Below, piece after piece: positions 16,807 to 25,387 of a stretch of 64,000 bases of DNA. Within the stretch, counting starts at the first letter, position 1. Each line of letters starts with the position of its first letter. The stretch covers positions 3,939,208-4,003,207 of the forward strand of contig NZ_CP133264.1 of the NCBI RefSeq assembly GCF_030915445.1. The letters run 5' to 3'. The position numbers were made by a program, and so were the translations under genes. The notes under the pieces are model-generated. The model saw only the letters and a program-made list of their open reading frames with translations, had not been told where the DNA came from and searched no databases. The DNA comes from Clostridium sp. OS1-26 (GTDB lineage: Bacteria; Bacillota; Clostridia; Clostridiales; Clostridiaceae).

Positions 16807-16862
16807 AAATTCCAATTTGCTTGACTGAACAAGATGAACATAATGTGTGGTTGAGTTGATGC
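16807..16862 (+). repeat. Dispersed repeat D, copy 1
   Basis: 56-base segment ending ATAATGTGTGGTTGAGTTGATGC without its first bases; repeated at 29106-29161 with few differences. It is not coding. Function unknown; both copies sit 30-60 bases past a gene end. Confidence 0.65.
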
Positions 16863-16867
16863 TATTG

Positions 16868-16990
16868 TAAAACTAACAAGTCCTACACCCTTGGTTAAAA
16901 GGATGTAGGACTATTTATTGCTAGAATAAAGTTCCTTTATTTATGTTGGAAAAAATTTGTATAATCTTATTAATATATAAAGTCATATTC
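16868..16990 (+). repeat. Dispersed repeat A, copy 1 (hairpin plus AT-rich tail)
   Basis: Left half: hairpin 16879-16912 with AGTCCTACA/TGTAGGACT arms, then ATTTATT. Right half: CCTTTATTTATGTTGGA, TTGTATAAT, then ATAAAGTCATATT. The same two-part block recurs at 18277, 19785 and 27705, with right-half-only copies at 27021 and 30580. The hairpin can terminate the gene before it, and the TATAAT-bearing half can serve as promoter for the gene after it. Confidence 0.75.
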
Positions 16991-17077
16991 AATGGATAAA
17001 ATTACAACAAATACTTGCATTTAACAGTCATCTGTGATATTCTGTGATAATCTAAATTTTTATTGGGGGATGTAAAA

Positions 17078-17601
17078 ATGAGAACAAAAAATGTGATTGT
17101 TATTTCATATGATTCCAATTGGAGTCATGAATTTGAAAAAATAAAGGTATATCTAGAAAAATCACTTGGAGATACAATTCTTGGAATTGAGCATGTAGGA
17201 AGTACTTCAATAGAAGGGTTAGCCGCTAAACCTATTATAGACTTAGATGTTGTTATAGAAAGCTATAATAATTTTGAAGAAGTTAAATCTCGTCTAGAAA
17301 GTTTAGGATACTATTATGAAGGTGATTTAGGAATAAAGAATAGACAAGCTTTTGCATATGATGAAAAGCAAAAAAAGAGTTTATGACTCACCATTTATAT
17401 GTTTGCCCCAAGTATTCTGAGGAGTTAAAGAGACATCTAGCTTTTCGCAATTATATGAGAACACATAAAGAAGATATAGACAAGTATAGTGAGGTTAAAC
17501 TACAAGCAGCAAAGCTGTATCCAACAGATATTGATAGTTATTTAGAATACAAAAGTCCTTGCATTATTGAAATTTATAGGAAAATCGGATTAGAAAAGTA
17601 A
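17078..17601 (+). pseudogene. GrpB/UPF0157 family nucleotidyltransferase-like protein, frameshifted
   Basis: First part (to 17386): VISYDSNWSHEFEKIKVYLE, GIEHVGSTSIEGLAAKPIID and LDVVIES, the nucleotidyltransferase-like GrpB core. Second part (from 17383): MTHHLYVCPKYSEELKRHL and YRKIGLEK. The two frames join through a run of seven A at about 17369-17377; one more A restores EFMTHHLYVC and a 174-residue protein of family length. So the gene has lost a base, or the read has. Start is the ATG at 17078 after TGGGGGA. Function of GrpB proteins is not firmly known. Confidence 0.8.
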
Positions 17602-17695
17602 AATAAAAAAGTTACTACATGACAAATGTTATTACGTATTCTTCTTATATTGTGATGGAACAAAATTTATATTTTACTTGATTTGGAGGCAACGC

Positions 17696-18223
17696 ATGAA
17701 CATTATTATTGAATTGGGAAAAGAAAATGATATTGATGAATTAGAAAATCTTTATAATGATTTAAATGATTATTTGGCAGATGGAGTAAATTATCCTGGA
17801 TGGATAAAAGGTATATATCCTATAAGGCAAAATGCAATTGATGGAGTAAAAAATAGAAATCTTTATGTAGCAAAGAATAATGGAAAAATCATTGGTTCTA
17901 TTATTTTAAGTCACGAGCCTGAACAGGCATATTATAATGTTAAGTGGGGATTTGAATCTGACTATTCAGATGTTTTTGTTATACATACATTTGTCGTCCA
18001 TCCGAAATTTATGCAATGTGGTGTAGGTAAAACACTAATTGAGTTTGCTGATGAATATAGTATTAAGTCAAAAGCCAAATCAATTAGGCTGGATGTTTAC
18101 GAAGGTAATATACCCGCCATTACACTTTATGAAAAATGCGGTTTTAAATACATTGATACTGTTGATTTGGGACTTAAAAATTACGGATTGGATTGGTTTA
18201 AACTATATGAAAAATTAATATAA
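17696..18223 (+). CDS. GNAT-family N-acetyltransferase
   Basis: 175 residues. The acetyl-CoA-binding core is clear: VFVIHTFVVHPKFMQCGVGK (motif A), followed by RLDVYEGNIPAITLYEKCGF (motif B). The substrate is unknown. The N-terminal ENLYNDLNDYL helix and the DGVNYPGWIKGIYP loop resemble small-molecule acetyltransferases. The ATG at 17696 follows TTGGAGG and is preferred over an upstream in-frame ATT/ATG extension. Single-gene unit between repeat A copies. Confidence 0.85.
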   Translation: MNIIIELGKENDIDELENLYNDLNDYLADGVNYPGWIKGIYPIRQNAIDGVKNRNLYVAKNNGKIIGSIILSHEPEQAYYNVKWGFESDYSDVFVIHTFVVHPKFMQCGVGKTLIEFADEYSIKSKAKSIRLDVYEGNIPAITLYEKCGFKYIDTVDLGLKNYGLDWFKLYEKLI

Positions 18224-18276
18224 GATAATATGTATAGTCTTATATTAATTTTTTGCACACTTTTTTTATATCATAA

Positions 18277-18374
18277 GCTAACAAGTCCTACACTCTTGAT
18301 TAAAAGAATGTAGGACCATTTATTGCTATAATAAAATTCCTTTATTTTCATTGGTGGAAATTGTATAATTAAAG
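18277..18374 (+). repeat. Dispersed repeat A, copy 2
   Basis: Hairpin 18284-18317 (AGTCCTACA; right arm TGTAGGACC), then ATTTATTGCTATAATAAAAT, CCTTTATTTTCATTGGTGGA and TTGTATAAT. It lies between the GNAT gene and the small gene at 18409, and its TATAAT lies 35-45 bases upstream of that ATG. Confidence 0.75.
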
Positions 18375-18408
18375 TGTTCTATATCATTAGATTTTTGGAG
18401 GTTTTAAT

Positions 18409-18726
18409 ATGAATGAAAATGAACCTATAGAAATAGTTGTCGAGCAGACATTAGATATCGATGCTTGGAAAGATATTATTAAAGAAGTAATTGATAACGG
18501 ACACTTTGTAAACGTTTACAAAGAATTAAACATTAAAAATTATACCGAATTTTTTACTGTACATGATAAAGAAGCCTATTCTATAACTATTACTTGTTAC
18601 ATAGATGATTTTTACGATATTCTATCATTCCTACAGGAAAGGCATAAAGCCAGAGATATTATATGTGTTAATCAAGGCATAGAAGAATTAAATGATGAAA
18701 TTGAATTCTCTGAGGATGATAAATAA
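18409..18726 (+). CDS. Small acidic protein of unknown function
   Basis: 105 residues, strongly acidic (start MNENEPIEIVVEQTLDIDAW, end NDEIEFSEDDK), no Cys pair, no membrane segment. TTGGAGGTTTT precedes the ATG at a good distance, so translation is likely. I do not recognise a family. It is preceded by repeat A, whose TATAAT could drive it. Confidence 0.6.
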   Translation: MNENEPIEIVVEQTLDIDAWKDIIKEVIDNGHFVNVYKELNIKNYTEFFTVHDKEAYSITITCYIDDFYDILSFLQERHKARDIICVNQGIEELNDEIEFSEDDK

Positions 18727-18891
18727 AAGGAAAAATAAATTGATAACTAAAGTCTGCATCTACTTTTAGATACAGGCTCTTTATAGATTACAGGAGGCTA
18801 ATCGGAGAAATTTTTATCTATAGTTTATACAGTTATAGGATAATTATTATAAAAGCTATATAACATTGCTTAACCGACATCAAAGTGGTTA

Positions 18892-19011
18892 TAATTCAAT
18901 ATGTATTCCTATACTGGGATGCTTTCCTTACTAAATTTATACAGCTGGCTTAATGCCAGCTTATTTTTTATATAATTCTTATAGTGGTTATAATTTTCTT
19001 TTGCTGTTAAC
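18892..19011 (+). repeat. Dispersed repeat B, copy 1, with terminator
   Basis: 120-base block repeated at 30467-30580: ATTCAATATGTATTCCTATA, GGGATGCTT, then the hairpin AGCTGGC-TTAAT-GCCAGCT (18943-18961) with a T-rich tail, then TATATAATTCTTAT. The hairpin plus T-run is a standard intrinsic terminator on the plus strand. Confidence 0.75.
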
Positions 19012-19123
19012 AACTCAATTAGAAGTGATATTTTGAAAAGTTACATAAGAATAGATCTACTTTTAACTATAGCTTGATTTTTACTATAGAAGTTATTTGT
19101 AGAATAATATTTAGAAAGATTTT

Positions 19124-19308
19124 CATGGTTACCAAAACTTATTGGGCGATATGCCAAATGTAACATTTAAACTTTATGCGAACTTGAACCATTTGTTTAT
19201 GCCTTCTGTTTATGGCGAGATATTAAAAACAAAAAAGAGTATAAGGTTGCACAGCATGTAGATAAATAAGTTATAAGTGACATTTCCAACTGGGTTCTTG
19301 GGATTTAG
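19124..19308 (+). pseudogene. Alpha/beta hydrolase, C-terminal remnant
   Basis: Frame 1 reads HGYQNLLGDMPNVTFKLY and NLNHLFMPSVYGEILK. After a run of six A the second frame reads EYKVAQHVDK, stop, VISDISNWVLGI, stop. LNHLFM and QHVD..VISDI..W are the terminal elements of a family of clostridial alpha/beta hydrolases, with the catalytic His in LNHLF. There is no N-terminal part, one frameshift and one in-frame stop, so the gene is dead. The surrounding 18727-19477 holds otherwise only repeat B and AT-rich sequence. Confidence 0.6.
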
Positions 19309-19477
19309 AGAATATATATAGAATTTTTAAAAAGTTCATTATTCACACTAAGTTTCTTTTTAGGTAGTACATTACAAAAAAGTGCATTCTTGATTAAATG
19401 AAAATTACTGTTAGAATAATAGCATGAATTAATTCAACAAGCAAAAGTAGTCATGATTACATTAGGAGGAGAAAATT

Positions 19478-19660
19478 ATGCCAGTAATAACATTAGAAGG
19501 ATCAAAATTAAGTAAAGAACAAAAGAGCAAATTAGTAAGTGAATTAACAACATCAGCTGCTAAAATTATGAATATACCGGAAAAAGCATTTGTAGTTTTA
19601 GTGAAAGAAAATGAAAAAGAAAATATTGGTGTAGGAGGACAACTAATATCTGAAGTATAA
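19478..19660 (+). CDS. 4-oxalocrotonate tautomerase family protein
   Basis: 60 residues starting MPVITLEG. The catalytic Pro1 is exposed after Met removal. Length and pattern (KLVSELTTSAAKIM, FVVLVKENEKENIGVGG) are those of the 4-OT subgroup of the tautomerase superfamily, which forms hexamers of beta-alpha-beta units and uses Pro1 as general base. The usual Arg11 is not obvious here, so the substrate is unknown. AGGAGG lies 7 bases before the ATG. Stands alone. Confidence 0.85.
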   Translation: MPVITLEGSKLSKEQKSKLVSELTTSAAKIMNIPEKAFVVLVKENEKENIGVGGQLISEV

Positions 19661-19784
19661 AGTATTGAAATATGAGTTTTAGATTAGATAAATTAGAAAG
19701 ATGAAAGCAATATCTTAAATTTACTACAGTTAGATATAGGGGAAAATTACCAGAAACTATAATAAGACACATTTTTCTTATATC

Positions 19785-19855
19785 GTAAAACTAACAAGTC
19801 CTACACTCTTAATTAAAAGAATGTAGGACTATTTTTTACTATAATAAAATTCCAA
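19785..19855 (+). repeat. Dispersed repeat A, copy 3 (left part)
   Basis: Hairpin 19797-19830 (AGTCCTACA/TGTAGGACT) followed by ATTTTTTACTATAATAAAAT. The AT-rich right half seen in other copies is missing or diverged. The T-run after the hairpin makes it a good terminator. Confidence 0.7.
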
Positions 19856-20033
19856 TGTAGAATAGTGGGATTGTTTATAGCTTATGCAGTTATATAATAA
19901 TTATTACAGAATTTACATATACTATTTAAAACAGTTATATTTATCAACGACTTTGAATTAATGGATTTTTAACAACTTCTGGGAAGTTTGAAAAATTATA
20001 GTTGTTAAATTAAAGATTAAGTGATAGAATATC

Positions 20034-20071
20034 TCTGGGTAGTATCTTAATAGAGCTATACCAGATTTTTT
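20034..20071 (+). terminator. Terminator-like hairpin in the leader of the pantothenate operon
   Basis: TCTGGGTAG (20034-20042) can pair with CTATACCAGA (20056-20065, one bulge), followed by TTTTTT. It lies about 50 bases upstream of the panG-type ATG. It may end readthrough from upstream or act as an attenuator; I saw no recognisable riboswitch around it. The rest of 19856-20123 is AT-rich without a gene. Confidence 0.45.
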
Positions 20072-20123
20072 GCATTAAAATTATAATACAACTCATATCT
20101 ATTGGAATGAGATTGAAATTAAG

Positions 20124-21071
20124 ATGTTGTATCACACATATGGAGGTGATACTATTAAAATTGGTTTTATTGGGCCTGGGAAGGTAGGCGTAAATTTAGG
20201 ACGCTACTTTACTCATAAGGGGTTAGACTTAAGTGGTTTTTATGGAAAAGACATAAAAAGTGCTTCAGAAGCAGCTAATATTACTAAATCTAAATTTTAT
20301 GACAATATTCAAGAACTTATTAAGGAAAGCGATATATTATTTATTACAACATCTGATGACATCATCTCAATTATAGATAGTAAATTATCCAAATTTGATC
20401 TAAAAAGCAAGTCAATTTGCCATACAAGTGGATCACTTAAATCAAATGTATTATGTAATGCCAAACATTCTGGTGCATTGATCTATTCTATACATCCAAT
20501 ATTTGCGTTTTCAAATAAAAATATGAACTTAGAAGGATTTGAAAAAATCTATTTTTCCATTGAAGGTGACATTCTTGAAGATTCAATAGTTTTAAAATTG
20601 TTTAAAGTTCTAGGAAATAACTTCTTTATAAGAGATAAAGAAACATCTTCAACTTATCATCTGGCTAATGTATTTATTTCTAATCTTATATTATCTTTAC
20701 TAGAAGTAGGAATTAATTATTTTAAAGCACTTGGACTAAGGGAAGAGGAAGCTTTAAAAGCTGTAAAACCACTTATAAATGGAAATATAGAAAGCATTTA
20801 TTCAAAGGGATTTATAAATTCTTTAACAGGGCCTGTCTTAAGAGGAGATGTTAAAACAATAGAGAAACATCTTTCGGTTTTAAAAGAAAAGGATAAAAAG
20901 CTTTATAGTTTATTATCTTTGAATTTATTAAATCTTGTTGCTTTGAAAAATTTTGAAAAAAAAGATTATACTCATTCTTCTATTGTTAATAATGGAGATA
21001 TACTGAAAAATTTATTAAAGAATTCTAAAAAACATTTGGAGATCTATGAAATTTTAGGAGGAACAGAATAG
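20124..21071 (+). CDS. panG: Rossmann/DUF2520 protein, probable ketopantoate reductase PanG
   Basis: 315 residues as drawn. N-terminal NADP-binding Rossmann fold: [20 protein letters not shown] (GxGxxG variant), with the DUF2520 helical domain behind it ([31 protein letters not shown]). PanG was described in Francisella as an alternative ketopantoate reductase, and its linkage to panB and panC here supports that role: reduction of ketopantoate to pantoate. The start is uncertain. The drawn ATG has a weak ribosome site, while a strong GGAGGTG at 20142 points to an in-frame ATT at 20154, which would remove ten residues and begin at the fold. Its stop overlaps panB. Confidence 0.85.
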   Translation: MLYHTYGGDTIKIGFIGPGKVGVNLGRYFTHKGLDLSGFYGKDIKSASEAANITKSKFYDNIQELIKESDILFITTSDDIISIIDSKLSKFDLKSKSICHTSGSLKSNVLCNAKHSGALIYSIHPIFAFSNKNMNLEGFEKIYFSIEGDILEDSIVLKLFKVLGNNFFIRDKETSSTYHLANVFISNLILSLLEVGINYFKALGLREEEALKAVKPLINGNIESIYSKGFINSLTGPVLRGDVKTIEKHLSVLKEKDKKLYSLLSLNLLNLVALKNFEKKDYTHSSIVNNGDILKNLLKNSKKHLEIYEILGGTE

Positions 21072-21898
21072 TGAAAAATACAGTATTGACTTTTAAAAAT
21101 GCTAAAGCTGAAGGAAAGAAAATAAGTATGCTTACAGCATATGATTATTCAATGGCTAAAATTATTGATGAAAGTGGCGTTAATGGAATTTTAATAGGAG
21201 ATTCTCTTGGTATAGTTATTAAAGGAGAAGAAGATACTTTAGGTGTTACAGTAGATGAAATAATTTATCATACAAAGGCTGTTAAAAGGGGAGCTAGAAA
21301 TGCATTGATTGTAAGTGATATGCCATTCTTATCCTATAGTGTTTCAGTAGAACAAGCTGTTTTGAATGCAGGAAGGTTAATTAGGGAGGGCGGAGCTAAT
21401 GCAGTAAAACTGGAAGGTGGAGCTAATGTTGTAGAACAAATTAAAGTGATTGTAAATGCTCAAATTCCAGTAATGGGGCATTTAGGACTAACTCCTCAAT
21501 CTGTTAATGCTTTCGGAGGATTTAAAGTTCAAGGAAAAGATGAACTTGCGGCTAAAAAACTTATAGAAGATGCAGTTCTTATCGAAAAAGCAGGTGCATT
21601 CTCTATTGTGCTTGAGGGAATTCCAGAAAAAGTGGCAGAAATTATTACAAAATCAGTTTCTATACCAATTATAGGTATTGGAGCAGGCAAGCATTGCGAT
21701 GGACAGATTTTAGTTTATCAAGATATGCTTGGAATGTTTAATGATTTTGTACCAAAGTTCGTAAAACAGTATGCAAGTGTTGGGACGATTATGAGAGAAG
21801 CTATTAGTTCTTATGTTAAAGAAGTACAGGAAGGAACTTTTCCAGAAGAAAAACATTCCTTTAAAATTGATGAAAATGAATTAAAAAAACTATATTAA
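21071..21898 (+). CDS. panB: 3-methyl-2-oxobutanoate hydroxymethyltransferase PanB
   Basis: 275 residues, full length. First step of pantothenate synthesis: transfer of a hydroxymethyl group from methylene-THF to ketoisovalerate, giving ketopantoate. TIM-barrel signatures: [84 protein letters not shown]. Metal ligands are the Asp residues in GDSLG and SDMPF. The GTG start at 21071 overlaps the previous stop and follows AGGAGGAACA. Followed by panC after 21 bases. Confidence 0.97.
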   Translation: MKNTVLTFKNAKAEGKKISMLTAYDYSMAKIIDESGVNGILIGDSLGIVIKGEEDTLGVTVDEIIYHTKAVKRGARNALIVSDMPFLSYSVSVEQAVLNAGRLIREGGANAVKLEGGANVVEQIKVIVNAQIPVMGHLGLTPQSVNAFGGFKVQGKDELAAKKLIEDAVLIEKAGAFSIVLEGIPEKVAEIITKSVSIPIIGIGAGKHCDGQILVYQDMLGMFNDFVPKFVKQYASVGTIMREAISSYVKEVQEGTFPEEKHSFKIDENELKKLY

Positions 21899-21919
21899 TT
21901 GTAAAAAGGATATCGGACA

Positions 21920-22762
21920 ATGTTAGTAAAAGAAATAAATGAGCTTAGAAGTTTAATTAAAGCATGGAGGAAAGAAGGACTTTCAATAGGTTATGTTCCA
22001 ACTATGGGAGCTTTGCATGAAGGACATGAAAGTTTAGTTAAAAAAGCAGTAAAAGAAAATGATAAGGTAGTTGTCAGCGTTTTTGTAAATCCAACACAAT
22101 TTGGTCCAAATGAAGATTATGACAGTTATCCTAGAGATATTAATAGGGATTTGGAAATATGTATAAATGTAGGTGCAAGTATAGTTTTTAGTCCTGATCC
22201 AAGTGAAATGTATTATGATAATAGGTCTACAATCGTTAGTGTCTCAAACCTTACAAGTGTACTTTGTGGTGCGAAAAGACCAGGACATTTTGATGGAGTC
22301 TGTTTAGTGGTCTCTAAGCTTTTAAATATTGTAACTCCTGATAGAGCTTATTTCGGACAAAAGGATGCGCAACAAGTGGCTGTTATAAAAAGAATGGTTA
22401 GAGATCTAAATATAGATGTAGAAATAATAGAATGCCCAATAATCCGAGAAGATGATGGATTAGCTAAAAGTTCAAGAAATGCTTATTTATCAAAGGAAGA
22501 AAGAAAAGCAGCCTTAGTATTAAGTAGAAGTTTAAACAAAGCAAAGGAAATGCTAAAACAAGGAGAAAGAAAAGCAAATATTATTAAAGAAATAATAAAA
22601 GAAGAAATTAGTAAGGAACCATTAGCAAAAATTGATTATGTAGAAGTAGTGGATAGCGAGTTATTAGAGAATGTTGAGATGATAGAAAAAAACATTTTAG
22701 TTCCAATAGCTGTATATATAGGGGAGACAAGATTAATAGATAATTTTATTTTTGAAATATAA
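21920..22762 (+). CDS. panC: Pantothenate synthetase PanC
   Basis: 280 residues. ATP-dependent ligation of pantoate and beta-alanine through pantoyl-adenylate. Class-I-like nucleotidyl motifs: IGYVPTMGALHEGHESLVKK (HxGH), VFVNPTQFGPNEDYDSYPRD, YFGQKDAQQVAVIKRM, and the KMSKS-like KSSRNAYLS. ATP, pantoate and dimer residues all look intact. The ATG at 21920 follows AAAAGGAT. panD, for beta-alanine, is not found downstream; the next frame is of unknown type. Confidence 0.97.
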   Translation: MLVKEINELRSLIKAWRKEGLSIGYVPTMGALHEGHESLVKKAVKENDKVVVSVFVNPTQFGPNEDYDSYPRDINRDLEICINVGASIVFSPDPSEMYYDNRSTIVSVSNLTSVLCGAKRPGHFDGVCLVVSKLLNIVTPDRAYFGQKDAQQVAVIKRMVRDLNIDVEIIECPIIREDDGLAKSSRNAYLSKEERKAALVLSRSLNKAKEMLKQGERKANIIKEIIKEEISKEPLAKIDYVEVVDSELLENVEMIEKNILVPIAVYIGETRLIDNFIFEI

Positions 22763-22771
22763 TTATTCTTG

Positions 22772-23074
22772 ATGTCGATAACAGATAGATTTGAATACAT
22801 TTCTAATTGGGCAGAAAAATTTGATTTATATGACGAACTATTAAACTCAATATTTGCTTCACTATGGAATGATAAAATATACAAACCTTTAATTGAACCA
22901 GAAGGATTTCAGAGGAATTTACCAGTACTAAAGTCAGCTGTAATAGGTGATTTGAGTTGGTTTAGTTCGCATCTCAAAATATTTTATACGCATGATGAAT
23001 TTTACCCACCAACAGGACTATATCATCCTTCATACTTGATGACAAAGCAATACTACATAGATAAACGAGTTTGA
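22772..23074 (+). CDS. Small protein of unknown function after panC
   Basis: 100 residues from ATG 22772 (an in-frame TTG precedes it by one codon). Aromatic-rich: FEYISNWAEKFDLYDELL, GDLSWFSSHLKIFYTH, EFYPPTGLYHPSYLM. No recognised domain, no membrane helix. It begins 9 bases after the panC stop with no strong ribosome site, so it may be translated by coupling or be a gene fragment. It is not panD: no GSC processing motif is seen. Confidence 0.4.
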   Translation: MSITDRFEYISNWAEKFDLYDELLNSIFASLWNDKIYKPLIEPEGFQRNLPVLKSAVIGDLSWFSSHLKIFYTHDEFYPPTGLYHPSYLMTKQYYIDKRV

Positions 23075-23166
23075 TATATAATTATAAAAATATATATAAA
23101 TTTATTTAGAAGGGACATTTATGGTGGAAATTATAGCACAATTTTTTATAAAAGATGAGAAGATAG

Positions 23167-23286
23167 AAGAAGCTCTATGAAAAATACAAAGAGGGTTTAT
23201 CCATAAAAGTTCTTTCTGAAATGTATTATTTGTCTCCCAAAAGTATTCAAAAAATTATTTTAAAAATGAAAAGAGAAAACCAATAA
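23167..23286 (+). pseudogene. CD3324-type HTH protein, C-terminal remnant
   Basis: About 40 open codons: YEKYKEGLSIKVLSEMYYLS then PKSIQKIILKMKREN. This resembles the tail of the CD3324-type gene at 37832 (FNKYSSGVPVKILSEQYFLT, ESSIRRIIRKQKN). No start or N-terminal half is present, and the frame closes with TAG just upstream. Confidence 0.5.
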
Positions 23287-23287
23287 C

Positions 23288-23327
23288 AAAATGTGCCGTA
23301 AGATAAAAAGCTTAATGGCGCATTTTT
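23288..23327 (+). terminator. Hairpin after the CD3324-type remnant
   Basis: AAAATGTGCC (23288-23297) pairs with GGCGCATTTT (23317-23326; one G-U) and ends in a T-run. A good intrinsic terminator directly after the remnant stop. Confidence 0.65.
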
Positions 23328-23515
23328 AGTTCAGAAAAATGTTATAGGTTGATGCGCTGATGCATCGAATGATATCATTTAAATAGAATTTATCAGCTCA
23401 ATAAATAGTTTGCAAATTAAATAAGAAATTTGAAGTGTAGTAATGATGAAGTGGAAACTTGAATCAGATGGGGTAGTCATCGGATAAACATAAGATGTAT
23501 TTCATAGAAACATAG

Positions 23516-23689
23516 ATGTTAATTAAGGCTATAGATTTTTTACGGGGGATTATTAATTATATTCAACTTAATTTAAGAGATGATGAAAAACTAATTAGGA
23601 GACTTAAGCGTCTTGGATTATATAAAAATATGGACACAATAAATGTTGCTGCAACTGATGTTTTTATATTGATTAAGTCAAAATGGTAG
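23516..23689 (+). CDS. Possible 57-residue protein, unknown
   Basis: An ATG-started frame reads MLIKAIDFLRGIINYIQLNL, RDDEKLIRRLKRLGLYKNMD and VFILIKSKW. No ribosome site is visible and no family is recognised. It could be the end of a lost gene. The rest of 23330-23718 shows nothing convincing apart from GGGGTAGTCATCGGATAAA at 23470-23488, which also occurs in inverted form at about 36404-36420. Confidence 0.25.
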   Translation: MLIKAIDFLRGIINYIQLNLRDDEKLIRRLKRLGLYKNMDTINVAATDVFILIKSKW

Positions 23690-23718
23690 GATATGACACA
23701 AGAAGGTGATGTGAAATT

Positions 23719-24282
23719 ATGGGAAATAAAAAGTATAATAACTCACAAAAAGCATTATTAGTGATAGACATTCAAGAAGACTATACTGGAACAACGGCAA
23801 AAGCTCCATATCCCTACAAAGACTCTGAAAGATTGATTACAACAGTGAATAAGATAATAGAGGAGGCCTCCAAGAAGAATATAATCACTGTATATATTCG
23901 CCAAGAATTTGACGGCTTTTTTGGTAGGATGCTATCGAGAGTCGTTGGACATAGAACAGCTATCAAAGGAAAACCAGGAACTGAGTTTGATAAACGAATC
24001 AATATCATGTCCAACCATTGTTTTTCAAAACCAATGCCAGATGCGTTTTCTAATCCTAAATTTGAAGCTTTTTTAGCTGAACAAAAAATTAACGAACTAT
24101 ATCTTGTTGGACTAGATGCAGCAGGGTGTGTTTATTTTACAGCAAAGGGAGCCTTAAAACGAGGATACAATGTCTCTATCATCAAAGACGGAATTGTCTT
24201 ACTAGCTGAAAATAAATGGGGCAACCTTTTAAAGAAGTTTAAACAGGATGGCATTACTCTTATATCGAGTAATGAATTTTAG
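23719..24282 (+). CDS. Isochorismatase-family cysteine hydrolase
   Basis: 187 residues. Catalytic triad positions of the family are visible: Asp in ALLVIDIQEDYTG, Lys in the AIKGKPGTEFDKRI segment, Cys in LYLVGLDAAGCVYFTAKGAL. These enzymes hydrolyse amides or vinyl ethers (nicotinamide, isochorismate, ureido compounds); the substrate cannot be chosen from sequence. The ATG at 23719 follows AAGAAGGTGATG. Monocistronic. Confidence 0.85.
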   Translation: MGNKKYNNSQKALLVIDIQEDYTGTTAKAPYPYKDSERLITTVNKIIEEASKKNIITVYIRQEFDGFFGRMLSRVVGHRTAIKGKPGTEFDKRINIMSNHCFSKPMPDAFSNPKFEAFLAEQKINELYLVGLDAAGCVYFTAKGALKRGYNVSIIKDGIVLLAENKWGNLLKKFKQDGITLISSNEF

Positions 24283-24402
24283 AAATAAGTTTATAAAATA
24301 AGAGATATGCATACAAAATACGAATAACTGGTACCAATATTAAAATTACTTATTATGGTAAAGAAATAAATTATTTTTAAATGGGACAAGGATATTTTAA
24401 GA

Positions 24403-25277
24403 ATGAATAATTTTGGAGTACAGTATTTAAAAAAATCATCAGGAGTATCCTTGGAAAAAAATAATACATTGCAAAAGATTAACATCGAGATTTCGGAGAT
24501 TAAAAAGGTTCTTTGTCAATTTCAAGATGGATATACAAAGAGAGACAAAAAAAATGTTGAAGATTTTGTTGAAAAACTCTTTATAATGGGAGATGGCACA
24601 TGTGTTCTTGGTACTGGAACTGGTGAACTATTTTTAGGCATCGAACAAGTAAAAACTTTGATTAAAAATGACTGGGAATATTGGGGTGATGTCAATATAG
24701 ATTTGGAAAACATACATATTGACAATAAAGATGAGGTTGCTTGGTTTGCTACTACAGGTACTGTGAAATACACTTTTGAAGATACTCAAGAAAGATATGA
24801 TAATTATCTTAATTTTATCAAAAATAAAACTAAAGAGTCTAAACTTACACCAAAGCAAAAAATTACATTTATTAACTGGGTTTTAGCTCTAACATATCAC
24901 CAAAGGTTAGAGAAAAAAGAGAATATTTGTGGCCTCTACGTTTAAGTGGAGTTCTTTTAAAAGATAATAGTAAATGGAAATTTGCCAATATTCAATTTTC
25001 CATTCCAAAAGCAAATTTCTCGGATGAACTATCTTCACGTGTTTTAAGTGAACTTGAAAGTCTGTTTCAATCAGACCTTACATCGAAAGAGAAAATATTC
25101 GCTATACATAGAAGAATCGCCTGTGCACTAAAAGAAAGTGCTACATGGCAAAATTATACTTGCCCTATTAGACTTACCGCAGTAATTTTAAATCATGTTG
25201 AAAGACCTGTCTTTCAACATATACATTTTTCATTTCCTTGCTATTGGATACTTGAAGGGAAAATGGATAGTCTTTAA
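24403..25277 (+). pseudogene. NTF2/SnoaL-like protein, frameshifted
   Basis: Part 1 (to 24945): FQDGYTKRDKKNVEDFVEKL, LFIMGDGTCVLGTGTGELFL and VAWFATTGTVKYTF, a cone-shaped NTF2-like domain. Part 2 (from about 24920): EYLWPLRLSGVLLKDNSKWK, FANIQFSIP. They join through AAAAAA at about 24911-24918; one further A gives a continuous protein of about 290 residues. Part 2 supplies the last strands of the first NTF2 fold plus a helical tail. As given, the gene makes a 180-residue truncated protein. Confidence 0.7.
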
Positions 25278-25337
25278 ATTTTAAAAAGAAAAATAAATCT
25301 ATAGAAATAATAAAATAGTAATATTTATGATTTTAAT

Positions 25338-25368
25338 TTGACTCCACCCTAAGGGTGGAGTTTATAAT
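25338..25368 (+). promoter_or_regulatory. MerR-type promoter with 19-bp spacer and perfect palindromic operator
   Basis: -35 TTGACT (25338-25343) and -10 TATAAT (25363-25368) are 19 bp apart, the over-long spacing typical of MerR-controlled promoters. The spacer is filled by a perfect palindrome, ACTCCACCCT-A-AGGGTGGAGT (25341-25361). The MerR gene starts 20 bases downstream, so autoregulation is expected. Confidence 0.85.
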
Positions 25369-25387
25369 ATAATAAAGGAGGATGAAA

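Noticed and set aside
23121..23180. Short ATG frame (MVEIIAQFFIKDEKIEEAL) before the CD3324-type remnant
   Set aside because: Closes after 19 codons and does not match the N-terminus of that family.
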